DNA of 6,109 nucleotides from an uncultured bacterium (GTDB taxonomy: Bacteria > Methylomirabilota > Methylomirabilia > Rokubacteriales > CSP1-6), in the NCBI GenBank assembly GCA_946479205.1, contig CAMLFJ010000221.1, positions 1-6,109 on the forward strand. The letters run 5' to 3'. A program made the position numbers and the translations under genes. Shown one piece after another: positions 1 through 6,109 of the stretch. Each line of letters begins with the position of its first letter. Positions within the stretch are counted from its first letter, which is position 1. The notes below the pieces were generated by a model. It did not search any database, was not told the DNA's origin, and saw nothing but the letters and a program-made list of their open reading frames with translations.

Positions 1-351
1 AATGGCCGCGCCACCCTCGCCGACTTCACCGACGAGGCGGTGCGCGACGAGACGCGGCTCGGGGTGGCCGGCAAGGTCTACTACGATATCGACCCGACCA
101 TCGACTACCCGCGGCACTTCATCGGACACGTGGCGCTGCGCCTGACCGACGGGCGCGTGCTGGAGGAGCGGCAGGATCACCCGCGCGGGGGGCCCGATGC
201 CCCGATGACGCGTGAGGAGCTCACCGACAAGTTCCGCGCCAACGCGGCGGAGGCCATTCCCGCCGCGCAGGCCTCGCGCGTGGTCGCGCTCGTGGACGCG
301 CTCGCCGCGCAGCCGCGGCTCGCGCCCCTGATGGACGCCCTCACCGCCTAG
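1..351 (+). CDS. MmgE/PrpD family protein, C-terminal fragment (5' end outside window)
   Basis: The reading frame is open from base 1 to the TAG at 349-351 and gives the last 116 residues of a protein that begins to the left of the window. The GTG at 40 is an internal valine codon, not a start. The fragment carries hallmarks of the C-terminal part of the MmgE/PrpD fold: YPRHFIGHV at fragment residues 36-44, then an LTDGRVLEE strand, then HPRGGPDAPMTREELTDKF at 60-78. The family includes 2-methylcitrate dehydratase, cis-aconitate decarboxylase and many uncharacterised hydratases or isomerases of small carboxylic acids in the cytoplasm. The active-site region is missing here, so the substrate cannot be assigned. 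The stop codon runs into the Shine-Dalgarno of the next gene, which suggests co-transcription with the ABC importer. Family call is firm; exact reaction unknown. Confidence 0.87.
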   Translation, partial: NGRATLADFTDEAVRDETRLGVAGKVYYDIDPTIDYPRHFIGHVALRLTDGRVLEERQDHPRGGPDAPMTREELTDKFRANAAEAIPAAQASRVVALVDALAAQPRLAPLMDALTA

Positions 352-356
352 AGGAG
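351..356 (+). promoter_or_regulatory. Shine-Dalgarno site of the substrate-binding protein gene
   Basis: GAGGAG overlaps the last base of the upstream TAG stop and lies 5 nt before the ATG at 362. A GTG at 359 is directly adjacent and in frame but would leave only 2 nt of spacing, so the ATG at 362 is the better start. This is the only strong Shine-Dalgarno-like site at a gene junction in the window, which fits the usual need for more binding protein than membrane components. Confidence 0.75.
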
Positions 357-361
357 TCGTG

Positions 362-1384
362 ATGAGACATCACCCCCGCGCGCTCGTCCTGCTGGTCTCG
401 GCCCTGATCGCCTCCGCGGCCCCCGCCGCCGCGCAGGACGCGCGGCTCGAGGCCGCCCGCAAGGAGGGCAAGGTCGTCTGGTACACCTCGCTCGCGCTCA
501 CGAGCTCGGAGAAGGTGGCCAAGCTCTTCGAGACCGCGTACCCGGGCGTGAAGGTCGAGGTGCAGCGCACCGGCTCGCAGCGGATCCTGCAGCGGATGAT
601 GCAGGAGCTCCAGGCCAATATCAAAAACGTGGACGTAGTCCACACCTCCGACGCCGGCCACTACGTGCTGCTGAAGGAGAAACAGCTTCTGATGCGCTAC
701 ACCCCGGCCGGGGTCGACCGCTTCGCGTCCGGCTTCAAGGACCGGGACGGCTTTCACTACGGCCTGCGCGCCACCGTCAACGTCATCGCCTACAACACCC
801 AGAAGGTCAGCGCCGCGGAGGCCCCGCGCACCTGGAAGGACCTGCTCGATCCGAAGTGGCGCGGGAAGCTCGTCACCGCGCACCCCGGCTACAGCGGGGT
901 GATCGCGACCCACGTCCTGGCCCTCGTGCACCTGCACGGCTGGGACTACTTCAAGGCGCTCGCCCAGAACAAGCCGATGCTCGTGCAGTCGGCGGTGGAT
1001 CCGGGCGGCATCGTGGCCTCCGGGGAGCGGCCGGTCGCGGCCAACGGCGGCGATTACACCTTCTACCAGCTCAAGAAGAAGGGCAATCCGGTGGAGATCG
1101 TCTTCCCGAAGGAGGGCGTGCCGCTGGTGGTCTCCCCGAGCGCGATCACGAGCTTCGCCCCGCATCCCAACGCGGCCCGGCTCTTCACCGACTTCATCTT
1201 CTCTCGGGAGATCCAGCAGGTCCTCGCCGACACCGAGGGCCTCTACACCGGCCACCCGGAGGTGAAGTACCCCGCCGACCGGCCGAAGCTCGGGGATCTC
1301 AAGCTCCTGCCGGTGGACCCGGAGGAGCTCGAGAAGCGCAACGAGGAGATCAAGTCGCGCTTCGTGGAGTTCTTCGGCGCCTGA
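362..1384 (+). CDS. ABC transporter periplasmic substrate-binding protein (ferric-type family)
   Basis: This is the 340-residue extracytoplasmic receptor of the ABC importer encoded just downstream. Residues 1-24 form a Sec signal peptide: basic start, hydrophobic core ALVLLVSALIASAA, and cleavage predicted after AAA (22-24) before Q25. No lipobox cysteine is present, so it should be a soluble periplasmic protein. The mature protein begins with EGKVVWYTSL (35-44), followed by AYPGVKVEV, DVVHTSDAGHY (91-101) and TWKDLLDPKWRGKL (157-170), all typical of the SBP_bac_6/8-like group that contains FbpA/AfuA/FutA, thiamine and aminoethylphosphonate receptors. Ferric-binding members usually have an adjacent Tyr-Tyr pair in the second lobe. 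The corresponding region here reads GDYTFYQL (230-237), so iron is doubtful. The start at 362 rather than GTG 359 is set by the Shine-Dalgarno at 351-356. The family is certain; the ligand is unknown. Confidence 0.92.
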   Translation: MRHHPRALVLLVSALIASAAPAAAQDARLEAARKEGKVVWYTSLALTSSEKVAKLFETAYPGVKVEVQRTGSQRILQRMMQELQANIKNVDVVHTSDAGHYVLLKEKQLLMRYTPAGVDRFASGFKDRDGFHYGLRATVNVIAYNTQKVSAAEAPRTWKDLLDPKWRGKLVTAHPGYSGVIATHVLALVHLHGWDYFKALAQNKPMLVQSAVDPGGIVASGERPVAANGGDYTFYQLKKKGNPVEIVFPKEGVPLVVSPSAITSFAPHPNAARLFTDFIFSREIQQVLADTEGLYTGHPEVKYPADRPKLGDLKLLPVDPEELEKRNEEIKSRFVEFFGA

Positions 1385-1395
1385 CGCGCCCGCCC

Positions 1396-3114
1396 ATGGC
1401 CGAGGTGTCCGCATCGCGCAGGCCCGGCCGCTTCGACGGGCTCGACCGCGCCGCCCCGGTCTGGCTGCTCGCCGCGGGCGCGCTGGTCATGCTGATCCTG
1501 CTGCCCATGGGCTGGCTCGCCTACATCAGCGTGACCGGCGCGCGGGGGTTCACCCTCGCCCACTACGCGCGCGTGCTCGGGGACCCGCCGCTGCAGAAGG
1601 CGCTCTGGAACACGGTGGTGCTCGCATTCTGGTCCGGCCTCGTCGCCCTCGCGATCGGCGCGCCCATGGCCTGGCTCTCCGCCCGTACCGACCTGCCGGG
1701 GCGCCGGATCATCCAGAGCCTGATCATGGCGTCGTTCGTGACGCCGCCGTTCCTGGGCGCCTTCGCGTGGGTGATGCTCGCCGGCCCCAACGCGGGCTAT
1801 CTCAACCAGCTCTACCGCGGCCTCACCGGCGCGGAGGAACCGCTGCTCAACATCTTCTCGATGCCGGGGCTCATCTTCGTGGTGGCGATCTACACGTTCC
1901 CGTACGTCTACATCATGATCGCCAACACCCTCGGCCTCATCGCGTCCGATCTGGAGGACGCCGCCGCCATCCTGGGCGCGGGCCGCCTCCAGGTGGCGCG
2001 CACGATCACGCTCCCGATGGTCCTGCCCGCGATCCTGAGCGGCTTCATCCTGGCCGTGCTGCAGGCCCTGGCCCTCTTCGGCTCCCCCGCGATCCTGGCC
2101 CTGCCCGCGGGCTTCCACACCGTGACCACCCAGATGTGGTCGTTCTTCCAGTACCCGCCCCGCGCCGAGCTGGCCGCCGCGTTCTCGATCCCGCTCCTGC
2201 TCGCGACCGCGCTCCTGCTGCTCGTCCAGAAGAAGCTGCTCGGGCGGCGCGGCTACGCCGCGGTCGGCGGCAAGGGCGGGCAGCGGCGTATCATCCGGCT
2301 CGGTCGCTGGCGACTTCCCGCGCTCGCGGGGTGCCTGGCCGTGCTGGCCGGCGCGGTGTTCCTGCCCTACGGCATCCTGCTGAAGACCGCGTTCGCCCGC
2401 GCGTGGGCCCAGCCCATGACGTCCGCGAACTTCACGCTCGAGAACTGGTCGTTCACCTTCCTGCACAGCGCGACCCAGGCCGCGATCATCAACACGCTGG
2501 AGCTCGGCATCCTCACCGCCTGCGTGGGCGCCGGGCTCGCCACCCTGCTCGCCTACGTGACCAACCGGAAGCTCGTGATGGGCCACCAGATGCTGGGCTT
2601 CCTCGCGGTGTCCCCGGTGGTGATCCCGGGCGTGGTGCTGGCGGTGGCCCTCTTCGTCGCCTACACCCGACCGCCCTTCCTGCTCTACGGCACGCTCTGG
2701 ATCCTGTTCATCGCCTACCTCACCAAGGAGATGCCGGTCGGGTACTCGCAGGCCGACGCCACCATGCGGGGTATCCATCCCGAGCTGGAAGAAGCGGGCC
2801 GCATCCTGGGCGCGGGCCGGCTGCGCGTGCTGCGCGAGATCACCGCGCCGCTCGCCCGGAGCGGGATCATCGCCACGTGGTGCTTCGTCTTCATCGGGGT
2901 CATCCGCGAGCTGTCGGCCTCCATCATCCTGTTCTCCCCCAACACGAAGGTCATGTCGGTGGTGATCTTCGACCTGAAGGAAGAGGGCCAGTTCGGGGCC
3001 ATCGCGGTGCTCGGCATCTTCATGCTCGTGATGACGTTCGCCATCGTGGCGGCCATGCAGGCCCTGCTCGGACGCGACGTCATGGGCGCGCGGTCCTCGA
3101 GCGGATCGGGCTGA
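1396..3114 (+). CDS. ABC transporter permease, fused two-domain (FbpB/AfuB-type)
   Basis: This 572-residue inner-membrane protein contains two binding-protein-dependent permease domains in one chain, the arrangement of FbpB/SfuB-type importers, so one copy can form the whole channel. I see about six hydrophobic segments per half: roughly 22-46, 70-94, 109-130, 157-178, 211-234, 260-278, and 305-328, 364-388, 399-423, 428-446, 491-514, 534-558. Each half has an EAA loop that contacts the ATPase: E187-D-A-A with G196 and I204-T-L-P, and E465-E-A-G with G474 and I482-T-A-P. A basic linker (about 279-306) joins the halves. The ATG at 1396 lies 11 nt after the binding-protein stop. There is no good Shine-Dalgarno before it, so translational coupling is likely. 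The frame stays open far upstream (to about 856), but that part only overlaps the binding-protein gene and reads as an Arg/Gly/Pro-rich shadow, so I exclude it. Confidence 0.92.
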   Translation: MAEVSASRRPGRFDGLDRAAPVWLLAAGALVMLILLPMGWLAYISVTGARGFTLAHYARVLGDPPLQKALWNTVVLAFWSGLVALAIGAPMAWLSARTDLPGRRIIQSLIMASFVTPPFLGAFAWVMLAGPNAGYLNQLYRGLTGAEEPLLNIFSMPGLIFVVAIYTFPYVYIMIANTLGLIASDLEDAAAILGAGRLQVARTITLPMVLPAILSGFILAVLQALALFGSPAILALPAGFHTVTTQMWSFFQYPPRAELAAAFSIPLLLATALLLLVQKKLLGRRGYAAVGGKGGQRRIIRLGRWRLPALAGCLAVLAGAVFLPYGILLKTAFARAWAQPMTSANFTLENWSFTFLHSATQAAIINTLELGILTACVGAGLATLLAYVTNRKLVMGHQMLGFLAVSPVVIPGVVLAVALFVAYTRPPFLLYGTLWILFIAYLTKEMPVGYSQADATMRGIHPELEEAGRILGAGRLRVLREITAPLARSGIIATWCFVFIGVIRELSASIILFSPNTKVMSVVIFDLKEEGQFGAIAVLGIFMLVMTFAIVAAMQALLGRDVMGARSSSGSG

Positions 3115-3118
3115 GACG

Positions 3119-4228
3119 ATGCCCGGGGTCGTCATCACCGGCCTCACCAAGCGCTTCGGCGACGTCGCGGCGGTGGCGGGCCTCGACCTCGAGGTGCGGC
3201 CCGGCGAGCTGGTCGCCCTGCTCGGCCCCTCCGGCTGCGGCAAGACGACGACCCTGCGGCTGGTGGCGGGCTTCATGGCGCCGGACGCGGGGGAGATCCG
3301 AGTGGGCGACCGCGTGCTGTCGTCCCCGGGCACCGTGATCCCGCCCGAGCGGCGGCGCATGGCCATGATCTTCCAGAGCTACGCGCTCTGGCCGCACATG
3401 ACGGTCGCGCAGAACGTGGCCTACGGGCTCCGCTTCGCCAAGACGCCACGCGCCCAGCGGGAGGGCCAACCGGCGCGCGCCCAGCCGGACGCCAAAGTCG
3501 ACGAGATCCTCCGCGCGGTGCAGCTCACCGGCTACGGCGCGCGCTATCCCGGCGAGCTGTCGGGCGGCCAGCAGCAGCGGGTGGCGGTGGCGCGCGCCCT
3601 GGTGGTGGAGCCCGAGATTCTGTTGCTGGACGAGCCGCTCTCCAATCTCGACGCGAGCCTCCGCGAGGAGATGCGCTTCGAGATCCGCCGGCTGCACGAG
3701 CGCTTCGGCATCACCACGCTCTACGTCACCCACGATCAGGCGGAGGCCATGGTCATCTCGGACCGGGCCGCGGTGATCCGCAACGGCCGGGTGGAGCAGA
3801 TCGGCCCGCCGCACGAGCTGTTCGAGCGGCCGCGCACCCGCTTCGTCGCCGAGTTCATCGGCAAGACCAACCTGATCGACGCGGTGGCCGACGGCGCGGG
3901 CAGCGTCGCGAGGGGCCGCCTGCGCCTGCGGGTGGCGGCCGACGGCCTCACGCCCGGGGCGCCGGCGGTGGTGTCGATCCGGCCGCACGTGATCGCGCTC
4001 GGCCCGCGGGCCGAGGCGCCGGCATCAAGGCCGGGCACGAACGCGCTCACGGGGACCGTGCGGCGCGCGAGCTACCTGGGCGACACGGTGGATTATCAGG
4101 TCACCCTGGAGGACAGCGACGTCGTCCTGCGCGTCACCGGCCCGACCCCGGCGCGCGCCCGCGCGGGCGATCCGGTCTCGGTGATGGTTGCGGCCGAGGC
4201 CTGCGTGCTATTGCCGGCCGACGACTGA
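3119..4228 (+). CDS. ABC transporter ATP-binding protein (FbpC/PotA-type)
   Basis: This 369-residue cytoplasmic ATPase powers the importer. All nucleotide-binding motifs are intact: Walker A GPSGCGKTT (36-44), Q-loop FQSYALWPH with Q86, signature LSGGQQQR (147-154), Walker B ILLLDEP (167-173), D-loop SNLD (175-178) and switch histidine H205 in YVTHDQAEA. The segment RTRFVAEFIGKTNLID (about 239-254) marks the passage into a C-terminal TOBE-like regulatory region (about 255-365), as in PotA, FbpC and UgpC-type subunits, and explains the length. Between LRF and VDEIL (106-127) the helical domain looks several residues longer than usual and contains two RAQ units nine codons apart. The ATG is 4 nt after the permease stop with little Shine-Dalgarno, which fits coupled translation. 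Specificity cannot be read from the ATPase; it belongs with the two genes upstream. Confidence 0.93.
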   Translation: MPGVVITGLTKRFGDVAAVAGLDLEVRPGELVALLGPSGCGKTTTLRLVAGFMAPDAGEIRVGDRVLSSPGTVIPPERRRMAMIFQSYALWPHMTVAQNVAYGLRFAKTPRAQREGQPARAQPDAKVDEILRAVQLTGYGARYPGELSGGQQQRVAVARALVVEPEILLLDEPLSNLDASLREEMRFEIRRLHERFGITTLYVTHDQAEAMVISDRAAVIRNGRVEQIGPPHELFERPRTRFVAEFIGKTNLIDAVADGAGSVARGRLRLRVAADGLTPGAPAVVSIRPHVIALGPRAEAPASRPGTNALTGTVRRASYLGDTVDYQVTLEDSDVVLRVTGPTPARARAGDPVSVMVAAEACVLLPADD

Positions 4229-4232
4229 CCGA

Positions 4233-4263
4233 CCCGCCCCCTCACCCGCCCGCCCCCTCACCC
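4233..4263 (+). repeat. Exact 15-nt direct repeat, two copies, period 16
   Basis: CCCGCCCCCTCACCC occurs at 4233-4247 and again, identical, at 4249-4263, separated by one G. The core CCCCCTCAC appears a third time at 4272-4280, inside the left arm and loop of the adjacent hairpin. The repeats lie in the short gap between two converging genes, outside any coding region. They may be the flank of a dispersed intergenic palindromic element, or slippage in a C-rich tract. Confidence 0.8.
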
Positions 4264-4265
4264 TG

Positions 4266-4292
4266 CCCTCTCCCCCTCACGGGGGGAGAGGG
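4266..4292. terminator. Perfect 11-bp GC-rich hairpin between convergent genes
   Basis: CCCTCTCCCCC (4266-4276) pairs perfectly with GGGGGAGAGGG (4282-4292) around the five-base loop TCACG. The hairpin starts 38 nt after the ATPase stop and ends 11 nt before the stop of the minus-strand gene, so it could end or protect transcripts from both sides. No T-run follows the stem on either strand, so it is not a standard Rho-independent terminator. A dispersed palindromic repeat, an RNA 3'-end stabiliser or a Rho-assisted site are alternatives. The stem is seen directly; the role is inferred. Confidence 0.55.
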
Positions 4293-4302
4293 GGTGGGCG
4301 GG

Positions 4303-5421
4303 CTACAATCCGCCCCAGACCTCGTGGGCCAGCTCGACGCAGAGCGCGAGCTTGGCCTTCTGGTGCTCGACGGTGACCGCGTTGCCCTCGAGCGTCGAGG
4401 AGAAGCCGCACTGCGGGCTCACCCCGAGCTGCTCGAGCGCGATGTACTTCGAAGCCTCGTCGAGGCGGCGGCGCAGATCCGCCGGTTGCTCCAGCGCGGG
4501 CGACTTGCTGGTCACGAGGCCCAGCACCACCCGCACGTGCTTGGGGACGTGGCGCAGCGGCGAGAAGTCGCCGGAGCGCGCGTCGTCGAACTCGAGGAAG
4601 AAGCCGTCGTAGGGCATCTGGTTGAAGATGGCCTCCGCCACCTTCTCGTAGCCGCCCTGGGCGCGCCAGCTCGAGCGGAAGTTGCCGCGGCAGAGATGCG
4701 TGCAGACCACCAGGTCCTTCGGCCGGTCGCGCAGGGTGGCCTGGATCATCTTCACGGACAGCGCGAGCACCTCGTCGGGATCCTCGCCGCGGGCCCGGCC
4801 CTGCGCGCGCATGTCCTCGTCGCAGAGATAGGCCAGGCTCACGTCGTCGAGCTGGAGATACCGGCAGCCCGCCGCGTACAGATCCGCGATCTCGGCGCGG
4901 TAGGCGGCGGCGGTGTCCTCCACGAAGCGGTCGAGATCCGGGTAGACCGCGCGGTCGATGTTGGCGCGCCCCACCTGGGAGTAGAGCATGCAGGGCGACG
5001 GGATCGTCAGCTTGGCGGTGCGCGTGGTGGCCGATCGGAGAAAGCGAAACGCGTCCACGAAGATCGGCACGGGCCGGCCAACCCGCGAGGCGATGCGCAG
5101 GTCGGGCCGCGTGAAGTTCACGTCGCCCGCGCGGCCGTGGAAGGTCACCGGGAGCTGCCTGCCCTCGCTCGCGAGACCGCCCAGGCGGGTGAGGAAGTCC
5201 ATGTGCCAGGACTTGCGGCGCAGCTCGCCGTCGGTGACGCCCAGGAGCCCGGTTTCTTCCTGCGCGTGCACCGCCTCGCGGATCGCCGCGTCCTCGGCGG
5301 CGGCCAGCTCGGCCGCGCTCGCCCGGCCCGCCTCGACCTCGAGGCGCAGCGCCTTGAGCGCGGGCGGCCGCAGCAGGCTGCCCACGTGGTCGGCCCGGAA
5401 CGGGGGGCGGGGCGGCGCCAT
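4303..5421 (-). CDS. Stand-alone MetE-like (cobalamin-independent) methionine synthase family protein
   Basis: The 372-residue product matches only the C-terminal catalytic barrel of MetE, about half the length of the full enzyme, as in YxjG/YxjH-type and 'methionine synthase II' proteins. Full MetE moves a methyl group from polyglutamylated methyltetrahydrofolate to homocysteine using a zinc-bound thiol. The zinc ligands appear complete: H242 and C244 in CTHLCRGN, E277 in FFLEFDD and C338 in SPQCGFSS. Other conserved blocks are RADHVGSLLRP (9-19), VTDGELRR (62-69), KLTIPSP (137-143) and YLQLDD (188-193). It lacks the N-terminal half that full-length MetE uses with the folate donor, so the methyl donor may differ, and a non-methionine methyltransfer or C-S reaction is possible. 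The ATG is 1 nt after the stop of the ketopantoate-reductase-like gene, so the two are probably co-transcribed. The start is supported by the conserved HVGS block close behind it. Confidence 0.88.
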   Translation of the reverse strand: MAPPRPPFRADHVGSLLRPPALKALRLEVEAGRASAAELAAAEDAAIREAVHAQEETGLLGVTDGELRRKSWHMDFLTRLGGLASEGRQLPVTFHGRAGDVNFTRPDLRIASRVGRPVPIFVDAFRFLRSATTRTAKLTIPSPCMLYSQVGRANIDRAVYPDLDRFVEDTAAAYRAEIADLYAAGCRYLQLDDVSLAYLCDEDMRAQGRARGEDPDEVLALSVKMIQATLRDRPKDLVVCTHLCRGNFRSSWRAQGGYEKVAEAIFNQMPYDGFFLEFDDARSGDFSPLRHVPKHVRVVLGLVTSKSPALEQPADLRRRLDEASKYIALEQLGVSPQCGFSSTLEGNAVTVEHQKAKLALCVELAHEVWGGL

Positions 5422-5422
5422 C

Positions 5423-6109
5423 CTAGTAGAGCCCCCGGCCGGCCGCGAAGACGCGGGTGAGGCCGAGCAGCGCGTCGGTGCTGGGGGTGGGCACGCCCAC
5501 GCGCCGCCCGATCTCGCTCACCGCGGTGAGGAGCCCGTCGATCTCGAGCGGCTTGCCCGCCTCCACGTCCTGGAGCATGGAGGTCTTGAACGCGCCCAGC
5601 TTGCGCGTCACCGCGTTCCGGTCCTCCCCGCTCTGGTGAATCGGGCAGCCGATGCGGTCGCCGATGGCCGCCGCCTCCGCCATGATCGCGAGCGTGAAGC
5701 GGTCGAGCAGCGGATCGTCGAGGAGGCGGTCGCAGGTGGCGCCGGTCAGCGCGGACATCGGGTTCATGGTCATGTTGCCCCAGAGCTTGTACCACACGTC
5801 CGCCTGGATGCGCGGGCTGACCGTGGTCTCGAATCCGGCCGCGATCAGCCGACCGGCCAGCGCACGCACCCGGTCCGACTCTCCGCCGCGGGGCTCGCCG
5901 ATGATCAGGCCGCGGCCGAAGCCGTGCTTCACGAGCCCGGGCTCGCGCACCGAGCAGGTCGCGTGCACCACGCAGCCGATCACGTGACGCGTCGGGATCG
6001 CGGCCGCGATGCGACCCTCGGGGTCCACCGCCCGCACCGCGGCGCCCTCGTGGGGCCCGCCGAGGCCGTGGAAGAACCACCACGGCACCCCGTTCATCGC
6101 GGTGAGCAC
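5423..6109 (-). CDS. Ketopantoate reductase family protein (PanE/ApbA-like), C-terminal 228 residues
   Basis: The frame is open to the right edge. The GTG at 6107-6109 is an internal codon, so the N-terminal NAD(P)-binding Rossmann part lies outside the window. What remains is the end of the Rossmann domain (AMNGVPWWFFHG, fragment residues 4-15, the usual 'QNG' region) and the all-helical C-terminal domain. The catalytic-type lysine and nearby asparagines are present in YKLWGNMTMNP (K108, N112, N116 of the fragment). The substrate-side S177 in TSMLQDV and E189 in LEIDGL correspond to the Ser and Glu of E. coli PanE. PanE reduces 2-dehydropantoate to pantoate for coenzyme A synthesis, but high-GC soil bacteria carry many paralogues of unknown substrate, so I give no symbol. 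It precedes the MetE-like gene by 1 nt. Confidence 0.9.
   Translation of the reverse strand: MLTAMNGVPWWFFHGLGGPHEGAAVRAVDPEGRIAAAIPTRHVIGCVVHATCSVREPGLVKHGFGRGLIIGEPRGGESDRVRALAGRLIAAGFETTVSPRIQADVWYKLWGNMTMNPMSALTGATCDRLLDDPLLDRFTLAIMAEAAAIGDRIGCPIHQSGEDRNAVTRKLGAFKTSMLQDVEAGKPLEIDGLLTAVSEIGRRVGVPTPSTDALLGLTRVFAAGRGLY

Noticed and set aside
359..361. GTG as start of the binding-protein gene
   Set aside because: Only 2 nt from the Shine-Dalgarno; the adjacent ATG at 362 has normal spacing.
856..1395. Long upstream extension of the permease reading frame
   Set aside because: It overlaps the binding-protein gene in another frame, is Arg/Gly/Pro-rich without domain character, and the real permease begins at the ATG at 1396 just before the first membrane segment.
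341..1414. A 357-codon open frame antisense to the binding-protein gene
   Set aside because: No family features, and it lies opposite a gene with a signal peptide and conserved blocks; a GC-driven shadow.
1767..3338. A 523-codon plus-strand frame overlapping the permease and ATPase genes
   Set aside because: Arg/His/Pro-rich, crosses the boundary between two well-supported genes in a different frame.
1243..3366. A 707-codon open frame antisense to the permease gene
   Set aside because: Composition is His/Arg/Glu/Gly-rich with no recognisable domain; stop-free antisense frames are expected in very GC-rich genes. The permease frame has clear membrane segments and EAA motifs.
3080..3988. A 302-codon open frame antisense to the ATPase gene
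   Set aside because: Lies opposite a gene with every ABC ATPase motif intact; the antisense product has biased composition and no domain.
4188..4376. A 62-codon plus-strand open frame crossing the convergent gap
   Set aside because: It runs through the repeat and hairpin and into the antisense of the MetE-like gene; no ribosome binding site and no recognisable features.
4294..5460. A 388-codon plus-strand frame opposite the MetE-like gene
   Set aside because: Low-complexity Ala/Arg/Glu/His composition, while the minus strand carries a complete zinc-site methyltransferase.
5145..6083. A 312-codon minus-strand frame spanning the MetE-like/ketopantoate reductase junction
   Set aside because: It is an Arg-rich frame shifted relative to both real genes; it is not a fusion of them, since both have intact frames with a stop and start 1 nt apart.

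Overview
The window is very GC-rich, with densely packed genes. I read it as bacterial chromosome from a diderm: the transporter's binding protein has a classic cleavable signal peptide with no lipobox cysteine. Candidates are a high-GC soil or subsurface lineage such as Rokubacteria/Methylomirabilota, or an alpha- or betaproteobacterium. Taxonomy cannot be settled from these genes alone. There are no RNA genes, insertion sequences, CRISPR arrays or phage genes, and I found no clear sign of a new biological system.

Plus strand, 1-4228: the 3' end of an MmgE/PrpD-family gene (left-truncated) is followed almost without gaps by three genes of a complete binding-protein-dependent ABC importer: periplasmic substrate-binding protein, fused two-domain permease, and ATPase with a C-terminal extension. 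Gaps are 4-11 nt, so this looks like one operon. The importer belongs to the broad 'ferric iron/polyamine/phosphonate' superfamily. The binding protein lacks the adjacent tyrosine pair of true ferric-binding proteins, and an MmgE/PrpD enzyme sits upstream, so an organic substrate is a reasonable alternative to iron.

Convergence zone, 4229-4302: the only real intergenic stretch (74 nt). It holds an exact 15-nt direct repeat followed by a perfect 11-bp GC-rich hairpin. It lies between two converging operons and probably acts as a bidirectional terminator or belongs to a dispersed palindromic repeat family.

Minus strand, 6109-4303: a ketopantoate reductase family gene (5' end beyond the right edge) is followed after 1 nt by a stand-alone catalytic-domain MetE-like methionine synthase/methyltransferase with an intact zinc-ligand set. 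These two are probably co-transcribed towards the hairpin.
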